A DNA stretch of 58,900 bases from Mycogone perniciosa (taxonomy: Eukaryota > Ascomycota > Sordariomycetes > Hypocreales > Hypocreaceae): positions 1 through 58,900 of the forward strand of contig JAOALB010000231.1 in assembly GCA_025331125.1 (NCBI GenBank), in the 5' to 3' direction. The notes below the pieces were generated by a model. It did no database searches. It saw only the letters and a list, made by a program, of their open reading frames with translations, and was not told the DNA's origin. Below are positions 47,076-57,427 of this stretch, piece after piece (the first letter of the stretch is position 1; each line of letters begins with the position of its first letter). A program made the translations under genes and the position numbers.

Positions 47076-48289
47076 ACGACGATTAAACATGAACCAATTT
47101 GGACGACACTAATTTACTTGAACTGGTGTTATTTTAATCAATGGGCTGGGTTGATCGGGACAGGTGCGTTGAATTGGCGACATATGGGATCTGCAGTCTT
47201 TTTTATTCGCTCCTCCTTTATATAATATTTGTCTTCCATTATCTATCTATTATTTATCCACCAGTTCGTGGAGGGATATCTACTATATACATTCTCAGAA
47301 ATCCAGTTGCGAGCGTTAAAATCCTCGCTTTGCTTCGTGCACCCGACCTTGTTCCCATTTGTGATGCTATATCTTGTGCTGCTCTTCGAAAGGAATTGGT
47401 TGTCGGGGCATTGTATTATGGCCTTTCCTCATAGTACGTAGCTGCCCCTCAGCTGGGAATACATCATGCATAGGACACAACACAAGGCTTGGCAGGGAGG
47501 GGGAGGGTCCAAATGGCTATTCCTAAAATGATTGCAACGACAAAATATTTTGTCGTTGCAATCATTTTAGGAATAGCCATTTGGACCCTCGTACTTATTC
47601 AAGGGTGTTGGTATAGGCACATGTACGGGCTACCATCCAGCCTCACGGGTGGCGTGAGATAAAGTAGGGAGAATTGATGAGGGCCCATTTTGTTTTCCCG
47701 TCTTGACATTGCCGTGCCTCCCATGCAGTCGATTACCGATACTTAGCTCTCTTGCATTTTAAGTCCTAATTTCAACCGGCCGTTATAGTCTTTGCGCATA
47801 ATAATCCTAGCAAGCCTCATATTCTCGCCAAGGCTCGACTACGGTTCCCCCTAGATAATCGACAAGAGGATGCAATCCATGTATTCCACAAGCCCGTCTG
47901 CTGACAGGTCGCCTGCCGAATTCTCAGTAACAATACATACAGCCTCTATTAGCGTGAATGATGCTGAAGATTTTAGATCGTATACAACAAAAGACAGTGT
48001 TCACCACCCAGCATGATAACAGGGTTGAGAAACACATCGCCAATCGTGTAGACTTGTCACTACAAGACCCAGTCACATTGGTCTCAGAATGAGGCAATCT
48101 CCCCTCCATCAGGCCGGGTTCCTAGGCGAGCAGCCGGCCACATGTCTCGTTCTTCTATTTGACGTAATATCCAGAGGAGGTTTCCCATAACAAGTTGTTG
48201 ACTACTTAAGGACGGCCATTTCCTGAGCTTTCCCAAACTGAACCCTGAGTGCATCTTTCAGTACCATTCATCTCAATACACCATTCACA
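47076..48289. other. Intergenic with palindromic element
   Basis: 1.2 kb with no recognised gene. It contains the 88-bp palindrome at 47,503-47,590. An AT-rich 3' flank of the methyltransferase gene covers 47,080-47,300. Confidence 0.5.
47503..47590. repeat. 88-bp perfect palindrome (foldback/MITE-like), copy 1
   Basis: Two 44-bp arms from GAGGGTCCAAATGG to CCATTTGGACCCTC meet at position 47,546/47,547 without a spacer or mismatch. About 80% of the sequence recurs at 54,470-54,555. A 16-nt flank CCTCAGCTGGGAATAC lies 41 bp to the left (47,447-47,462) and occurs inverted next to copy 2, so the palindrome is probably part of a longer non-autonomous element. No target duplication could be fixed. 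Confidence 0.85.
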
Positions 48290-48840
48290 ATGGATTTTGC
48301 CGAATTCACCAGAGTTCATAACGCGTCTCATAAATTATGGACAATCGAGTATGAGAAGCCCTGGATGACAGCCATCATAAAGATGGGATATGGCATTATG
48401 GGGAAATGGTGGTTGGAGGCTGTCCCCGAAGATACTTTTATAGGTAAGAAGCTTCCCTTAGCTCAAGATCCCGCTAATAATATCGCCAAGTACACGATGC
48501 TTCCGGTGATGATTACGAGAAGTTTATGCAAGAGTATGAGCAACAGGAGGGCAACACTAAGCTAATAAATTCCCTTCTCGTTGATGGTTATGTCAAGGTT
48601 ATCCCGAGCCAGAAATTCTTGTCTGCCAGTAAGGCTCGCATAAAGGAGATTGAGGTGGGAGAGCTGCGTATGCCCTCTCCAGAGGAACTAACCAACAGAT
48701 GGTATGAAAATGAAGTGATATTGCCTCAGTTTGAGGCGAAACTGGCTCGAATTCAAGAAGGGTTGCGTCGCCGTGGAGGGGGAATGCCTCCGGCAGAGAT
48801 TCGCAGTTGGGGGAGCTGTCTTTTGTCTTTCATTCGTTAA
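48290..48840 (+). CDS. Hypothetical protein, two exons
   Basis: Exons 48,290-48,443 and 48,491-48,840 give 167 residues. The 47-bp intron has donor GTAAGA, branch GCTAAT and acceptor CCAAG, and it joins EDTFI to HDASGDDYEKFMQEYEQQEG in frame. The N-terminus (MDFAEFTRVHNASHKLWTIE) is well conserved-looking and contains aromatic residues. The C-terminal half is helical and charged (EEIxVGELRMPSPEEL..., then EAKLARIQEGLRRRGGG). There is no signal peptide or membrane segment. I do not recognise the family. It lies inside the segment bounded by the two palindromes. Confidence 0.55.
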
Positions 48841-50616
48841 ATATGTAATTAAAGCAACACTATGTACGACCTCCTTCAAAAGACGTCAATAATTACAAAC
48901 TCCAAATTGGGACTTGGCCTCACTGTCTGTTTCCATAACTGTATGCGCTTTAGAACAGCGTCAGTCCCAAGCTTACCGAGTCTGAGGAGCTGCTATGTAT
49001 CAGATTAAGCAAGTGCTTGCGGTCAGCGGGAGTAATATTGTTTCTGTAGCCCTTCACTACGCTGGAACTCTTTGTTCGGCTAGAGGTTTGTGTATCAACA
49101 ACAATCACCCTTTACCTATAAGCTTCGACTCTCCTTATCTGCAGTCATTCACGAGCTGCTAGATGTTGCTGTGGCTTCAGAGCATGGCGGGGCCGGTAAC
49201 TCATCAGGGAAAGCCAACGCAAGCAATATTCCCAGATGGCAACACAGATCAGGCCACCTCAGACAGAGAACATGTTGAGTCTAAGTAAAGCAGCCATTCA
49301 GAAAAGCACAATACATCGGCGGGTTAAGTGCCCACTCTTTTCCTCAATAACTTAGCAGTGGGATCCCATTATTGTCTTGCCCCGAAACCTGCATTTTAGC
49401 CGCTCCCATGGGGCTAGTTTCCATTGCTTCTCCGGGTCCTTGATAAGGTATCCCCAAGGCAAGTGAGTTGGATGTTGCCAGTTGTGACAGATAGTTAGAG
49501 ATAGTTAGCAAAGGAATCTATCATCATTAATCCAAGCCGCAACCTGCAAGCGGTTGCCCTATCAAATATAAGTTAGCTAATTTAAGGTGCATTATTAATA
49601 GATGTACTCACCAATACTCGTTCTTCCAGAATTCTGGAGGACACTGTCGTTGCGTTTCAATGTATTTGTCACACCTACATAGACGTTATCAATCATAGAT
49701 CAACAGTTAGTGGGCTCATAGGTGGAGTGGAAATGATTGAATTCGACACTCTTGCTGATCCCAAGTTAAGTGGGGAAAGCTGCTGCTTAAGTATATGAAA
49801 ACTAGCTAACAAATTGATCTTGACTATCCGGGTTCTTGACCAGATAATCTGTTTGTTATTGACATCGTCATTGAGTTACAGGTCCGGCTGTTGTTGCTAG
49901 TTATGGCTTGGAATGAAGGAGTGTGTCGTGATGTGGTTCCATTACTGATATTGACAGACGTAACCGCACATTGCGAAGGTCAGATGGGCGTTCTGCGCCG
50001 CCTCACGGTATGGCGCCCTCGCCTTTAATATTGCAGATACATACATTGTCAGCTCTCATAGATCAACAATGGCGTGACTGGTTGCCAGGATCCTTGCAAC
50101 TGAAATGCACCCATATTGGGAATGTGGATATACTTGTGATTGGTACTACATGAATATTCGCGTTTGCCTGATATTGGCATTGGCCTCATCGTCTTTGGAG
50201 TCTGGCGCATTTTCCCTGCCAATACACACATAGGCACTGGACTCAAATTGCATAAGCAGTTGTCTCAGCCACACCAGCGCGCCGCCTATCATATACTCAC
50301 TCGAGTGGGGCACAGTGTGATGAAAACATAGCCGACTCGTGTTTTCCAATCTCCAGAGACACTTTGCTAGTAGTGGCCTCCTGCATCAGCAACACATGTA
50401 CCAGAGTAGTTTGAGCACCATCCGATCGTCCGCAGCATAGTAAGCCTCCCTCCCTACATTTGTATCTCCTTCAAACACAAAACAGTTGCCAAAATGATTC
50501 TGTCTGGCGGTTACTTAAGTAAGCTCTGGGTTCTGAGACGTTGACTATGCATGTTAGAACTTGTTCATGGTGTTTAGGTGCCCCCAAATACCCCTTGCTC
50601 TAAGTAGTACACACAA
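48841..50616. other. Long intergenic stretch, no gene recognised
   Basis: 1.8 kb of normal composition with only short open frames on both strands (49,090-49,278; 49,971-50,153; 50,146-50,349) and no recognisable motif. It may hold decayed genes or a promoter, but nothing can be supported. Confidence 0.5.
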
Positions 50617-51288
50617 TCATTGACGTGACGCATCGTCGCCATCCCCATCGCCATCCCCATCGCCATCCACAGCGCCACAGGCTTTGGCACCGATCATTGA
50701 CACCATGGAGTGGCTTCTAACCGGCAGAGACATTGGTGCCTGGGCTTGTTGGTAGGGGTTTCGCTTTTGCAGGTACCACGGCGAATGAGGAATACGATCG
50801 TTGCGTATAGCCAAGAAAAAAGCCAGTCCCACTGCGACTTGATTCTTGCCGATATCTGGCAAATCGTAGTCCAAGCGTCGGCAAATCTTTCCAAAAGCCA
50901 CATTCGCTATCCGCAACAGTTCAATTTCTTGATACTCGGTCTCAGGATCATACTCCATCACATAGTAGGTAGCATCCTTGGAGGTCTGCAGGTCGGAAAG
51001 GTACGTTTTGATACATGTTATAGTGTCCGTAGTTGTTAATGCACTAGGAATTGAAAGAGCTTTCATTGGCTGAACAAGTCGATGCTGAAGGATACTTAGT
51101 CCTTCAAGAAGCGTATTATCTAAGCTCGTGTCATCGAAAAAAAACTCAACATCAGAGTCAAGGGCGTTATGTGAGAGGAAACTTGCTATTGCGGTAGGCG
51201 AGAAGTGCTGACAAAAGATAGAGTGGTCGCGGGTTTGAAACACAAAGCCTATTTTCCTTAGGACCACCAGCTGCAGCTCCAACTCCAT
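50617..51288 (-). CDS. Hypothetical protein with C-terminal Gly-Asp repeat
   Basis: 223 residues from the first ATG of the frame at 51,288. The N-terminal part is helical (MELELQLVVLRKIGFVFQ) and the middle contains VEFFFDDTSLDNTLLEGLSILQ and YVMEYDPETEYQEIELLRIANVAFGKICRRLDYDLP. The C-terminus is a GDGDGDGDGDD run encoded by a tandem DNA repeat and likely to vary in length. There is no signal peptide. I do not recognise the family. Single exon as far as visible, and inside the palindrome-bounded segment. Confidence 0.55.
   Translation of the reverse strand: MELELQLVVLRKIGFVFQTRDHSIFCQHFSPTAIASFLSHNALDSDVEFFFDDTSLDNTLLEGLSILQHRLVQPMKALSIPSALTTTDTITCIKTYLSDLQTSKDATYYVMEYDPETEYQEIELLRIANVAFGKICRRLDYDLPDIGKNQVAVGLAFFLAIRNDRIPHSPWYLQKRNPYQQAQAPMSLPVRSHSMVSMIGAKACGAVDGDGDGDGDGDDASRQ
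50635..50668. repeat. 12-bp tandem repeat (CGCCATCCCCAT)n
   Basis: About 2.7 copies of a 12-bp unit in the coding region of the preceding gene, translating to alternating Gly-Asp on the minus strand. Because the length is a multiple of three per six bases, slippage would change the protein without breaking the frame. Confidence 0.8.
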
Positions 51289-51303
51289 TATCAATGCAGT
51301 CAA

Positions 51304-51994
51304 TGGAGGTGAAATTCCTCAAAATAAAACCGCTCTGTATATAGATGACTTTAGGAAGTAAAATCTTCTAGAGGGGGGAGTCTTAAAGTATCCTACATCC
51401 AATATATATACCCTTTTCCAGGGTACTACTGCATGCCTCGCTAGCTGCCCCTTCTTCCCTCTCGCCGTGTTATTATTGTCTAAGAGGAATGATGCAATGC
51501 AGGTGGCTAGCATTAGCCGAGGAATAGGCGTAGGTTGGAACTGAAGAGGAATTTTCAGCATTATGGATTAGTGTGTGTAAATGGGTGGCATTATGCATCA
51601 TCGAAAGTGTTTCCGACTTTATGCTAGAATGTTCTAGACTGCCTAGCTACTTGTATTCTTCATAAGTCCCTTTTGCAGAATAGGAACAGAGAATTGTTAC
51701 CCGTTGGTGGGGCCTTTGGCTACCAACGTGTTGTCGTTGTAAAGCGGGGCAACGTAAGCATTGACCATCTAGCTCGACCCTCAAAATAAAGTCATGTGAC
51801 AATGAACAGAACATCATGACATCAGGCATCAACCCCGCCCAACCCCGCCATCCACAACAAAAAGTCAGCAAGAGAGCAACGGAGAAGCAAATAAAACTCG
51901 CCAGGTCACACTTCAGCGATACCAAAGACCCAACTCACAGATTACGTTTGCAAAAAACACGTTTATTCTCTGACCTATCTTTCCAATCTTCCAC
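51304..51994. promoter_or_regulatory. Upstream region of the gene at 51,995
   Basis: 691 bp without a recognised gene. GTCATGTGAC at 51,791-51,800 lies 204 bp before the ATG. The same decamer lies 213 bp before the paralogous ATG at 58,745, which suggests a conserved regulatory site (E-box-like CATGTG). Confidence 0.45.
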
Positions 51995-52537
51995 ATGAGC
52001 GACAAGAGTGGGGAGCAGATTTTTGAACAAGACCTCGACCTCACGGAACAGGCAATTGTGCAGGGCTTGCACGACTGGCTGGTGGCGAATCCAAATACAG
52101 GGTGGCAACCCTCTCCAACCTTCAAGGGCGTTGAACAATGTGTCCATAGTGATATATCAAACATTACACTGCCCCTTAAGCCGAAGGTTCGTTTTCTCCT
52201 TTTTGTAAGAGAGGGGGAAAAATATAAAGAAGACCCTCTTGCTAATTTAATGCAGTATTTAACCGGCTTTATCTTAAAAATAACACGGCCTAAGTTTGAA
52301 ATAATGAATCCGGGAGAGCTCATTCCAATCTATCCTATCGATGGCTGCAGCATTCTAGATGGCCAATTTTCTTATGTATTAAAATATGGCAAGAAATTAC
52401 ATATACCTAAGCTAGTTAGACGAGTTAAGTTTATTATTGGGGAAGGAAATGCCTTATACCTGTTCTGGCTAGTTAAGAGCGAGGAGGATTTCAGGGGGAT
52501 GAAAGAGAATCTCACAAGGGATTCATCCTTGGGCTAA
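51995..52537 (+). CDS. Hypothetical protein, paralogue of the gene at 58,745
   Basis: Single exon of 180 residues beginning MSDKSGEQIFEQDLD, with an acidic helical N-terminus followed by HDWLVANPNTGW. The remainder alternates hydrophobic strands and basic segments (KVRFLLFVREGEKYKEDP, FILKITRPKFEIMNPGELI). No known motif. The first 50 residues are about half identical to the partial protein at the right edge of the window, so this is a small local family. Its stop codon is 14 bp from the stop of the convergent gene at 52,552. The later part of the gene is noticeably more AT-rich than its start. Confidence 0.65.
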   Translation: MSDKSGEQIFEQDLDLTEQAIVQGLHDWLVANPNTGWQPSPTFKGVEQCVHSDISNITLPLKPKVRFLLFVREGEKYKEDPLANLMQYLTGFILKITRPKFEIMNPGELIPIYPIDGCSILDGQFSYVLKYGKKLHIPKLVRRVKFIIGEGNALYLFWLVKSEEDFRGMKENLTRDSSLG

Positions 52538-52551
52538 TAAGATATAATTTC

Positions 52552-54375
52552 CTAATATATGCATGATATAATCGGAAGACTTCTCGATATCTTAATATTT
52601 TCTGAGCCATCGGCAAGTGAGTTTTCCCCTTCATTGCCCAATAACCAGCTGATATCACCGTTCATGTTTGCGTCGCGGCCTGCTTCCTGGTTTACTGAAT
52701 CGGTGTTCACATAGCTCACTTGAGTTAGTACGGGGAAATTGGAGGGCCACAACTCCGTCTGAGTCTGGGCGGTAAATAAGTTGAGCACTTCAGAGCCCGC
52801 TCCTTGGGTTGCCAAGCTGGTGGCTACATGGCTCTCTTGAGTTGGTAAGGGGAAATTGGAGGGCCATAACTCCGGCTGAGTCGGTGCAGTGAATAAGTTG
52901 AGCACTTCAGAACTCGCTTCCTGTGTCGCCAAACTGGTGGCCATATGGCTCTCTTGAGTTGTTGGTAAGGGGAAATTGGGGGGCCATAACTCCGGCTGAG
53001 TCGGGGCAGTAAACAAGTCGAGAACTTCGTCATCGGGCATATTGCTTTCTTCCAGACCCGTTGAATCGGTGTTTTTGTCGAACAATTCGGTTGCAGCCTG
53101 TACTAGGCTGTCAAGGGCGGAATATTCTTCTCCTCCATTCAACGCGCTCGAAGGGCCACGTTGGAACCCTCGCGCAACCGCCAGGGAATTTTCGTCAGCC
53201 ACACACCGTGAGTGTGGCGGCTGGTTTGAGCCAACTGTAGATTGATGCTGTGACTCCGGCGTGGGCTCTGCATTTTCCAGAGGCAGGCTAGTTTCGATGA
53301 TGCTATCTGCTCCTGAGACACTGGCAGAAGATTGAACGGGAGAAACATCGTTTGGCGTCGCAGCCCGTGGGCGTTTACGTTCTGGTATAGCAACCTTTTG
53401 CGACTCTTGTCCCAGATCCCTCTCGGTTGTTCGTTTCCGTTTGCCTTTTTGTTGTTGCTGAATGGTGAGAGATGGAGTGTCGTCCTCGGCCCAGATAAGT
53501 GGTTGGTAGAACTCCAAAATAGCTTTTGCTGCTAATCTAGTCCCAGACTTCTCTGACCATTCTCTAATACCCTGAGATTTGAGATGGCTTGTAGCATCAT
53601 CTAAGTCTTTGCCATTAAGCATGTTGCGATTATCCCATCTTGGCATGCATTATTAGCCAAAACGCCAATTAAAGTGTAGGGGGGTTTCTTACATTTGATC
53701 CGGAATCGCAAGGAGGAACAACGGCCCATAATTAACATCGTCACTGCCAGCACCATCACTGCAAGACTGGAGCTTCTGGCAGAACACTTTGCGCTGACGC
53801 CCACCGTGAAGAAGATTCATACATAACCGTGTATGTTCCGCTGATATGCTGGCGCTCTCAAGAAACTCCTCCACGTCATGCTTTCTGATCTGCTTCGATG
53901 TGTATAATCGTGCGAAGGTTTGATAGGCCAAGACGCAGACGAATCTGTGAAGAATGATTGAATGCTCAAGTCGAGATTCTGTCTGAACAGCGTTCAACAG
54001 GAAGGTGTGGAGGTTCTCCTTGGCGCTTTTCTCTGGCACTGGCTGTTGTACATCAATTGACAACGCCCAGAATGAACGGGGATTTGTTGTCCATGTTGGT
54101 AACGTTGAGGTAATATCTTCTGAGACCTTAAATTCCTTAATTTTTTGAACTGTTCCGCGTTTTCCATAGGGATTCTTGTGACTATTTTGTATGGACTTGG
54201 CTTTCGGTGTCAGAAGAGGAATCCGAAGAAACGTCACAGCTTCATTGTCCCTCAGAATCGTTTCAAAATCAGCATCTTGCGGATAGCGATGCAAAAACTG
54301 AATGGCAGCAGCAATAGTAAGAGGTCCTCTGTCGTCTTGAGTCGGCATTTTGGTGGGCGATAAGTAAACGGGCAT
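52552..54375 (-). CDS. Large hypothetical protein with tandem 39-40-residue repeats
   Basis: Exons 54,375-53,693 and 53,638-52,552 joined by a 54-bp intron (donor GTAAGA, branch CTAAT, acceptor CCAAG) give 589 residues. The first 230 residues are a folded-looking, mixed domain (LTIAAAIQFLHRYPQDADFETILRD...). A second part begins WDNRNMLNGKDLDDATSHLK. The middle is disordered, with two basic nuclear-localisation-like clusters (KGKRKRTTERD, IPERKRPRAATP). Near the C-terminus, a unit of the type EVLNLFTAPTQPELWPSNFP is repeated three times (about 52,720-53,030). I do not recognise the family; nuclear location is inference. A palindromic element lies 95 bp upstream of the start codon. Confidence 0.65.
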
Positions 54376-54469
54376 AGAAATGGCAAAGAGATAATGAGAA
54401 AGCGTAGGCTGGCGGCAAGATGACCATCCTCATCACTCATCACTCATGCATGTCACGGGGCCTGAGGGG

Positions 54470-54555
54470 AGGGTCCACACAGCTATTCCTAAAACGATTG
54501 CAATGACAAAATATTTTGTCGTTGCAATCGTTTTAGGAATAGCTGTGTGGACCCT
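54470..54555. repeat. 86-bp near-perfect palindrome (foldback/MITE-like), copy 2
   Basis: Arms of 43 bp from AGGGTCCACACAG to CTGTGTGGACCCT with one internal mismatch (ATGAC versus ACGAC). It is homologous to 47,503-47,590. The 16-nt flank CCTCAGCTGGGAATAC is found here inverted at 54,570-54,585, 14 bp to the right. Located in the promoter of the minus-strand gene starting at 54,375. Confidence 0.85.
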
Positions 54556-54585
54556 TATGTCCCATGCTTGTATTCCCAGCTGAGG

Positions 54586-55070
54586 TCGTAAGCGAGCTAC
54601 AATGACTCTCCCTCCCATCCACGATTAAATGACAGATCAAGATCTATTTGAAAAAAAAACAGCCCCTGAGATATGGCCTAGCTGTTCGAAATTTACGTGG
54701 AGTATCCTAAATGGTTTAACTCTTTGACGTTGGTAAGGCCCGTCTGCGGTAGATTCCCCACCGATAACGTGGTACGGATATTACTTGATAAAATACGGCC
54801 ATGAGGGCTGTATACCATTAACTGTCAGTGATTTCTACAACCGTTCATTTTCTTAGAGAGATCATATATCTCGTTGCGCCATTCTCACCAATTGGTCAAC
54901 CGGCCGGGTCTACATCGGACGTGTCTTGCTAATATCAAAGAGATGGGTCGTGGTAGAAGCCAACGTTCAGCTGGCAGCGATACTTGGCTGTATTCCAATA
55001 TTTCGTAGATGATGACGGTTTTATTTATCCAATTTATTTGCTTTTAGTGATCTGGGAGCTAAATATATCA
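54586..55070. other. Upstream region of the membrane-protein gene
   Basis: No independent gene recognised. The last 114 bp (from 54,957) are open in the frame of the next gene and look membrane-like, so part of its first exon probably lies here. An ATG at 54,943 is in a different frame and would need an intron I could not place. Confidence 0.45.
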
Positions 55071-56096
55071 ATGATAACTCGGCTGCGAGGCGTTTTGGTT
55101 GCCTTACACACTTACACCAAAGCTCCCACTCTACTGGCTGCCTGGCTCACCGCTCTCAACATGCACCATGAAATCACTTACAGCGAGGTTATTGAGGCAG
55201 GGATTGTATTTCCTGTCACTATCGCATTTCTGATTTTCTATGTTTGTCGGAGGACTAAGCCGAAAGGGCAATATCACGTAACTCGTGAAGACCGTGTGCT
55301 TGTACTGAGCTGCTGTCTCTTTACTCTTACTGGACTTGCTTCTGCTGTTACCTTTTTGGTTGTTAGAATAAAGCTCACCTATTATAATCTTGCTTACCCC
55401 TGCTTCATTGTATGGAAGGGGTCTACTCTGCTATCACTCAATATTATTGAGGTATATTCTTATATCCCAAGTAGTATAGTCTTCCCTAACATATTATAGA
55501 TTATCGACATTATTTTCCCGCTTATCGAAAGTTATTTCCCAGGAAAGCAGGGATATATCAGTGGGGGTTTCCTAGCTTTACACGCCACCTTGATTGGAGT
55601 GGGAATCTGGCAGCTACACCAATCAGGCATTGAGGGCTTATGGGCCGTCCCTGGAATGTCTCATTTCAGCGCATCCGTCCTGACTTTGATGGGAGCAGCC
55701 TGGGCTAAGACACAACCGACAGATTCTCGACCACCTTGCACACGTTTGCTTATAGTTGGAATAGCCTTTTTCGCAGCATTCATAGGTTCATCTCTGCTTT
55801 TGACAAGCGCCGAGCTCGGTTCGATCCAGCAACAATTTGGTGGTCAATGTTGTTTTTGCATGGCTGTCTTGGCATTGATAGTCCTGCCCTTTGACGAGCT
55901 AAGCAGATGTGGGACACTTCTTCGGAAATATATACACACAATTCCAGAACATATTCTGGTTCTACACAGGCCAGGAACTCAACAGTCAGCAATAGCTCCT
56001 TTAGTTCCTGGGCATAGTGGTAATGTTGAGGGACTAAGACATGGAAGCCCAACTGTTTCGGCATCTCAGAGGGAGGAGATACTTGAGATAGTTTGA
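55071..56096 (+). CDS. Multi-pass membrane protein, fungal-specific
   Basis: Exons 55,071-55,451 and 55,500-56,096. The 48-bp intron (donor GTATAT, branch CTAAC, acceptor TTATAG) is a multiple of three and contains the only in-frame stop, so the gene is intact, with at least 325 residues. Around six or seven hydrophobic segments are visible, for example IVFPVTIAFLIFYVC, VLVLSCCLFTLTGLASAV, LLIVGIAFFAAFIGSSLLL and CMAVLALIVLP. A hydrophilic C-terminal tail follows (residues about 265-325). The frame is open upstream to 54,957 with another hydrophobic stretch but no ATG, so the true N-terminus is probably on a further exon. Function unknown; no transporter or receptor signature is evident. Confidence 0.6.
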
Positions 56097-56167
56097 CTGT
56101 GTTTTAAACTTGCACTTTCGCCTAATATATTGTCCCTCCTACTGATGAATGGCTTATAATGGGGCGA

Positions 56168-56411
56168 ATGTATGCAGAAGCAAGTATAATGTAAGTCTCG
56201 GGCCTGTGTCAACAGTTTCAGTTAGGCTGATAATGTATTTTTTCCTAGGTGGAAGGATAAGGGTGCAACCAATTATAAGCAACAGTCAGAGGTAGGAGTG
56301 CGGGCTTGTCTGCCAATTTTGGTTGAGCGCATTCTGCGCCAACAATCGAAGCGTGCCATCACGCAATCTTATCATGAGCGAGGAAACAAACAGCAGAGAT
56401 TTAATCAATAG
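56168..56411 (+). CDS. Possible small two-exon gene or first exons of a longer one
   Basis: ATG at 56,168, exon to 56,190, an intron of 58 bp with a consensus donor GTAAGT, branch CTGAT and acceptor CCTAG, then an open frame to a stop at 56,409-56,411 (61 residues in total). The splice signals are good but the protein has no recognisable feature. It may instead be the 5' part of a gene continuing into the frame at 56,456-56,833. Confidence 0.3.
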
Positions 56412-56455
56412 ATCTCATTTGTAATTCATTAAATTATCTTGCTTCTATACTCGAC

Positions 56456-56833
56456 AGTATAACTATAGAGAGTTTAACGGCCGCTGCAGAAGATGCAATC
56501 GGACTGGTGAAACCTTTGAGAGAACGGTGGCAAACTCTAAGCCTCCACGCTGGGTCTAAAGACCAAAACCGAGAGCTATTTAGAAGCTCAAATAGAATGA
56601 GGAATGCCTCCACCATGATGAAAAACATCCCGGAAAGATTGTGCAAATGCCAATGGCCCTTGAAAGTCTCCTCGAAAAAAAGTAGGGCTTTGGTTGAGGA
56701 ATGCAATCAACAGGGTTTTAGCAAATGTGATCCTTCGCTTATAGACCAAGAAGAACGGAGGGATTTGGAGGATTTGAAGTGTTTGCTTGAGCGTTTGAAT
56801 GGCGCATACACCTTAAAGGGGAGAGTATTGTAG
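56456..56833 (+). CDS. Open exon-like frame, possible N-terminal region of a larger fungal protein
   Basis: Open from just after an acceptor-like CTCGACAG at 56,455, with no good ATG of its own. It encodes a helical, charged segment (SLTAAAEDAIGLVKPLRERW, later ERRDLEDLKCLLERLNGAYT). The pattern is faintly like helical N-terminal domains of fungal STAND proteins, but no nucleotide-binding domain follows. Likely a decayed or partial gene. Confidence 0.3.
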   Translation, partial: SITIESLTAAAEDAIGLVKPLRERWQTLSLHAGSKDQNRELFRSSNRMRNASTMMKNIPERLCKCQWPLKVSSKKSRALVEECNQQGFSKCDPSLIDQEERRDLEDLKCLLERLNGAYTLKGRVL

Positions 56834-57179
56834 TAGCAAAACGAGAAAACACGTGAGCTGATGAACGAAGGGATAGTATAGGACGACATCTCAACAATGG
56901 TGGGACTGAAGAGGGGGGTTTGCCGAAACTGATGGTTCTGCATCATACTACCGCAGTTTAATTCTTCATGGTAGCATTCCATCTTAATTTCAACATTTTG
57001 TGGTACAGTATGTACTATTACAGACACAGACCTTTATTCATGAAGAGCCCAAACCTACTCAGCGTCTTGGGCTAGACCAATATCCCCTCCTAACAAATGA
57101 TCGCTTTATTCAATCTACGTCGCGCGGTAATCATAGAGTCGTGTGCATCTACCTTGTCCCTCTCGACCACAAGAACTCG

Positions 57180-57413
57180 ATGTTGGCCAGTTTGAAGCAT
57201 GAACTTGAGCAACAGCACCAGGCTCTTGGGAATGCTCGAGATGACCTCACCCTTTTTAGTTCTATCAGAGATAGCTTGGCACCATTTGCGTCCATTCCAA
57301 CGCTCTTTGACACCCTTCGAGATGACCTGGCTCTCTTCGAGTCTGTTCGAGACGACCTTGATACCACTTACACTTGGCAAAGCGATCCATTTTTCATCTT
57401 GATTAGCTGTTAA
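57180..57413 (+). CDS. Short ORF with RDDL/F-type repeats
   Basis: 77 residues from ATG at 57,180; the frame is open upstream without ATG to 57,000. It contains a short internal repeat of the type RDDLALFESVRDDL (three to four variants). It ends 14 bp before the LINE fragment, so it may be the truncated end of a gene. No known family. Confidence 0.3.
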   Translation: MLASLKHELEQQHQALGNARDDLTLFSSIRDSLAPFASIPTLFDTLRDDLALFESVRDDLDTTYTWQSDPFFILISC

Positions 57414-57427
57414 CCAGACCGATATTT

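Noticed and set aside
55497..55499. In-frame TAG splitting the membrane-protein gene
   Set aside because: It is the acceptor end of a 48-bp intron with GTATAT donor and CTAAC branch, so the gene is continuous.
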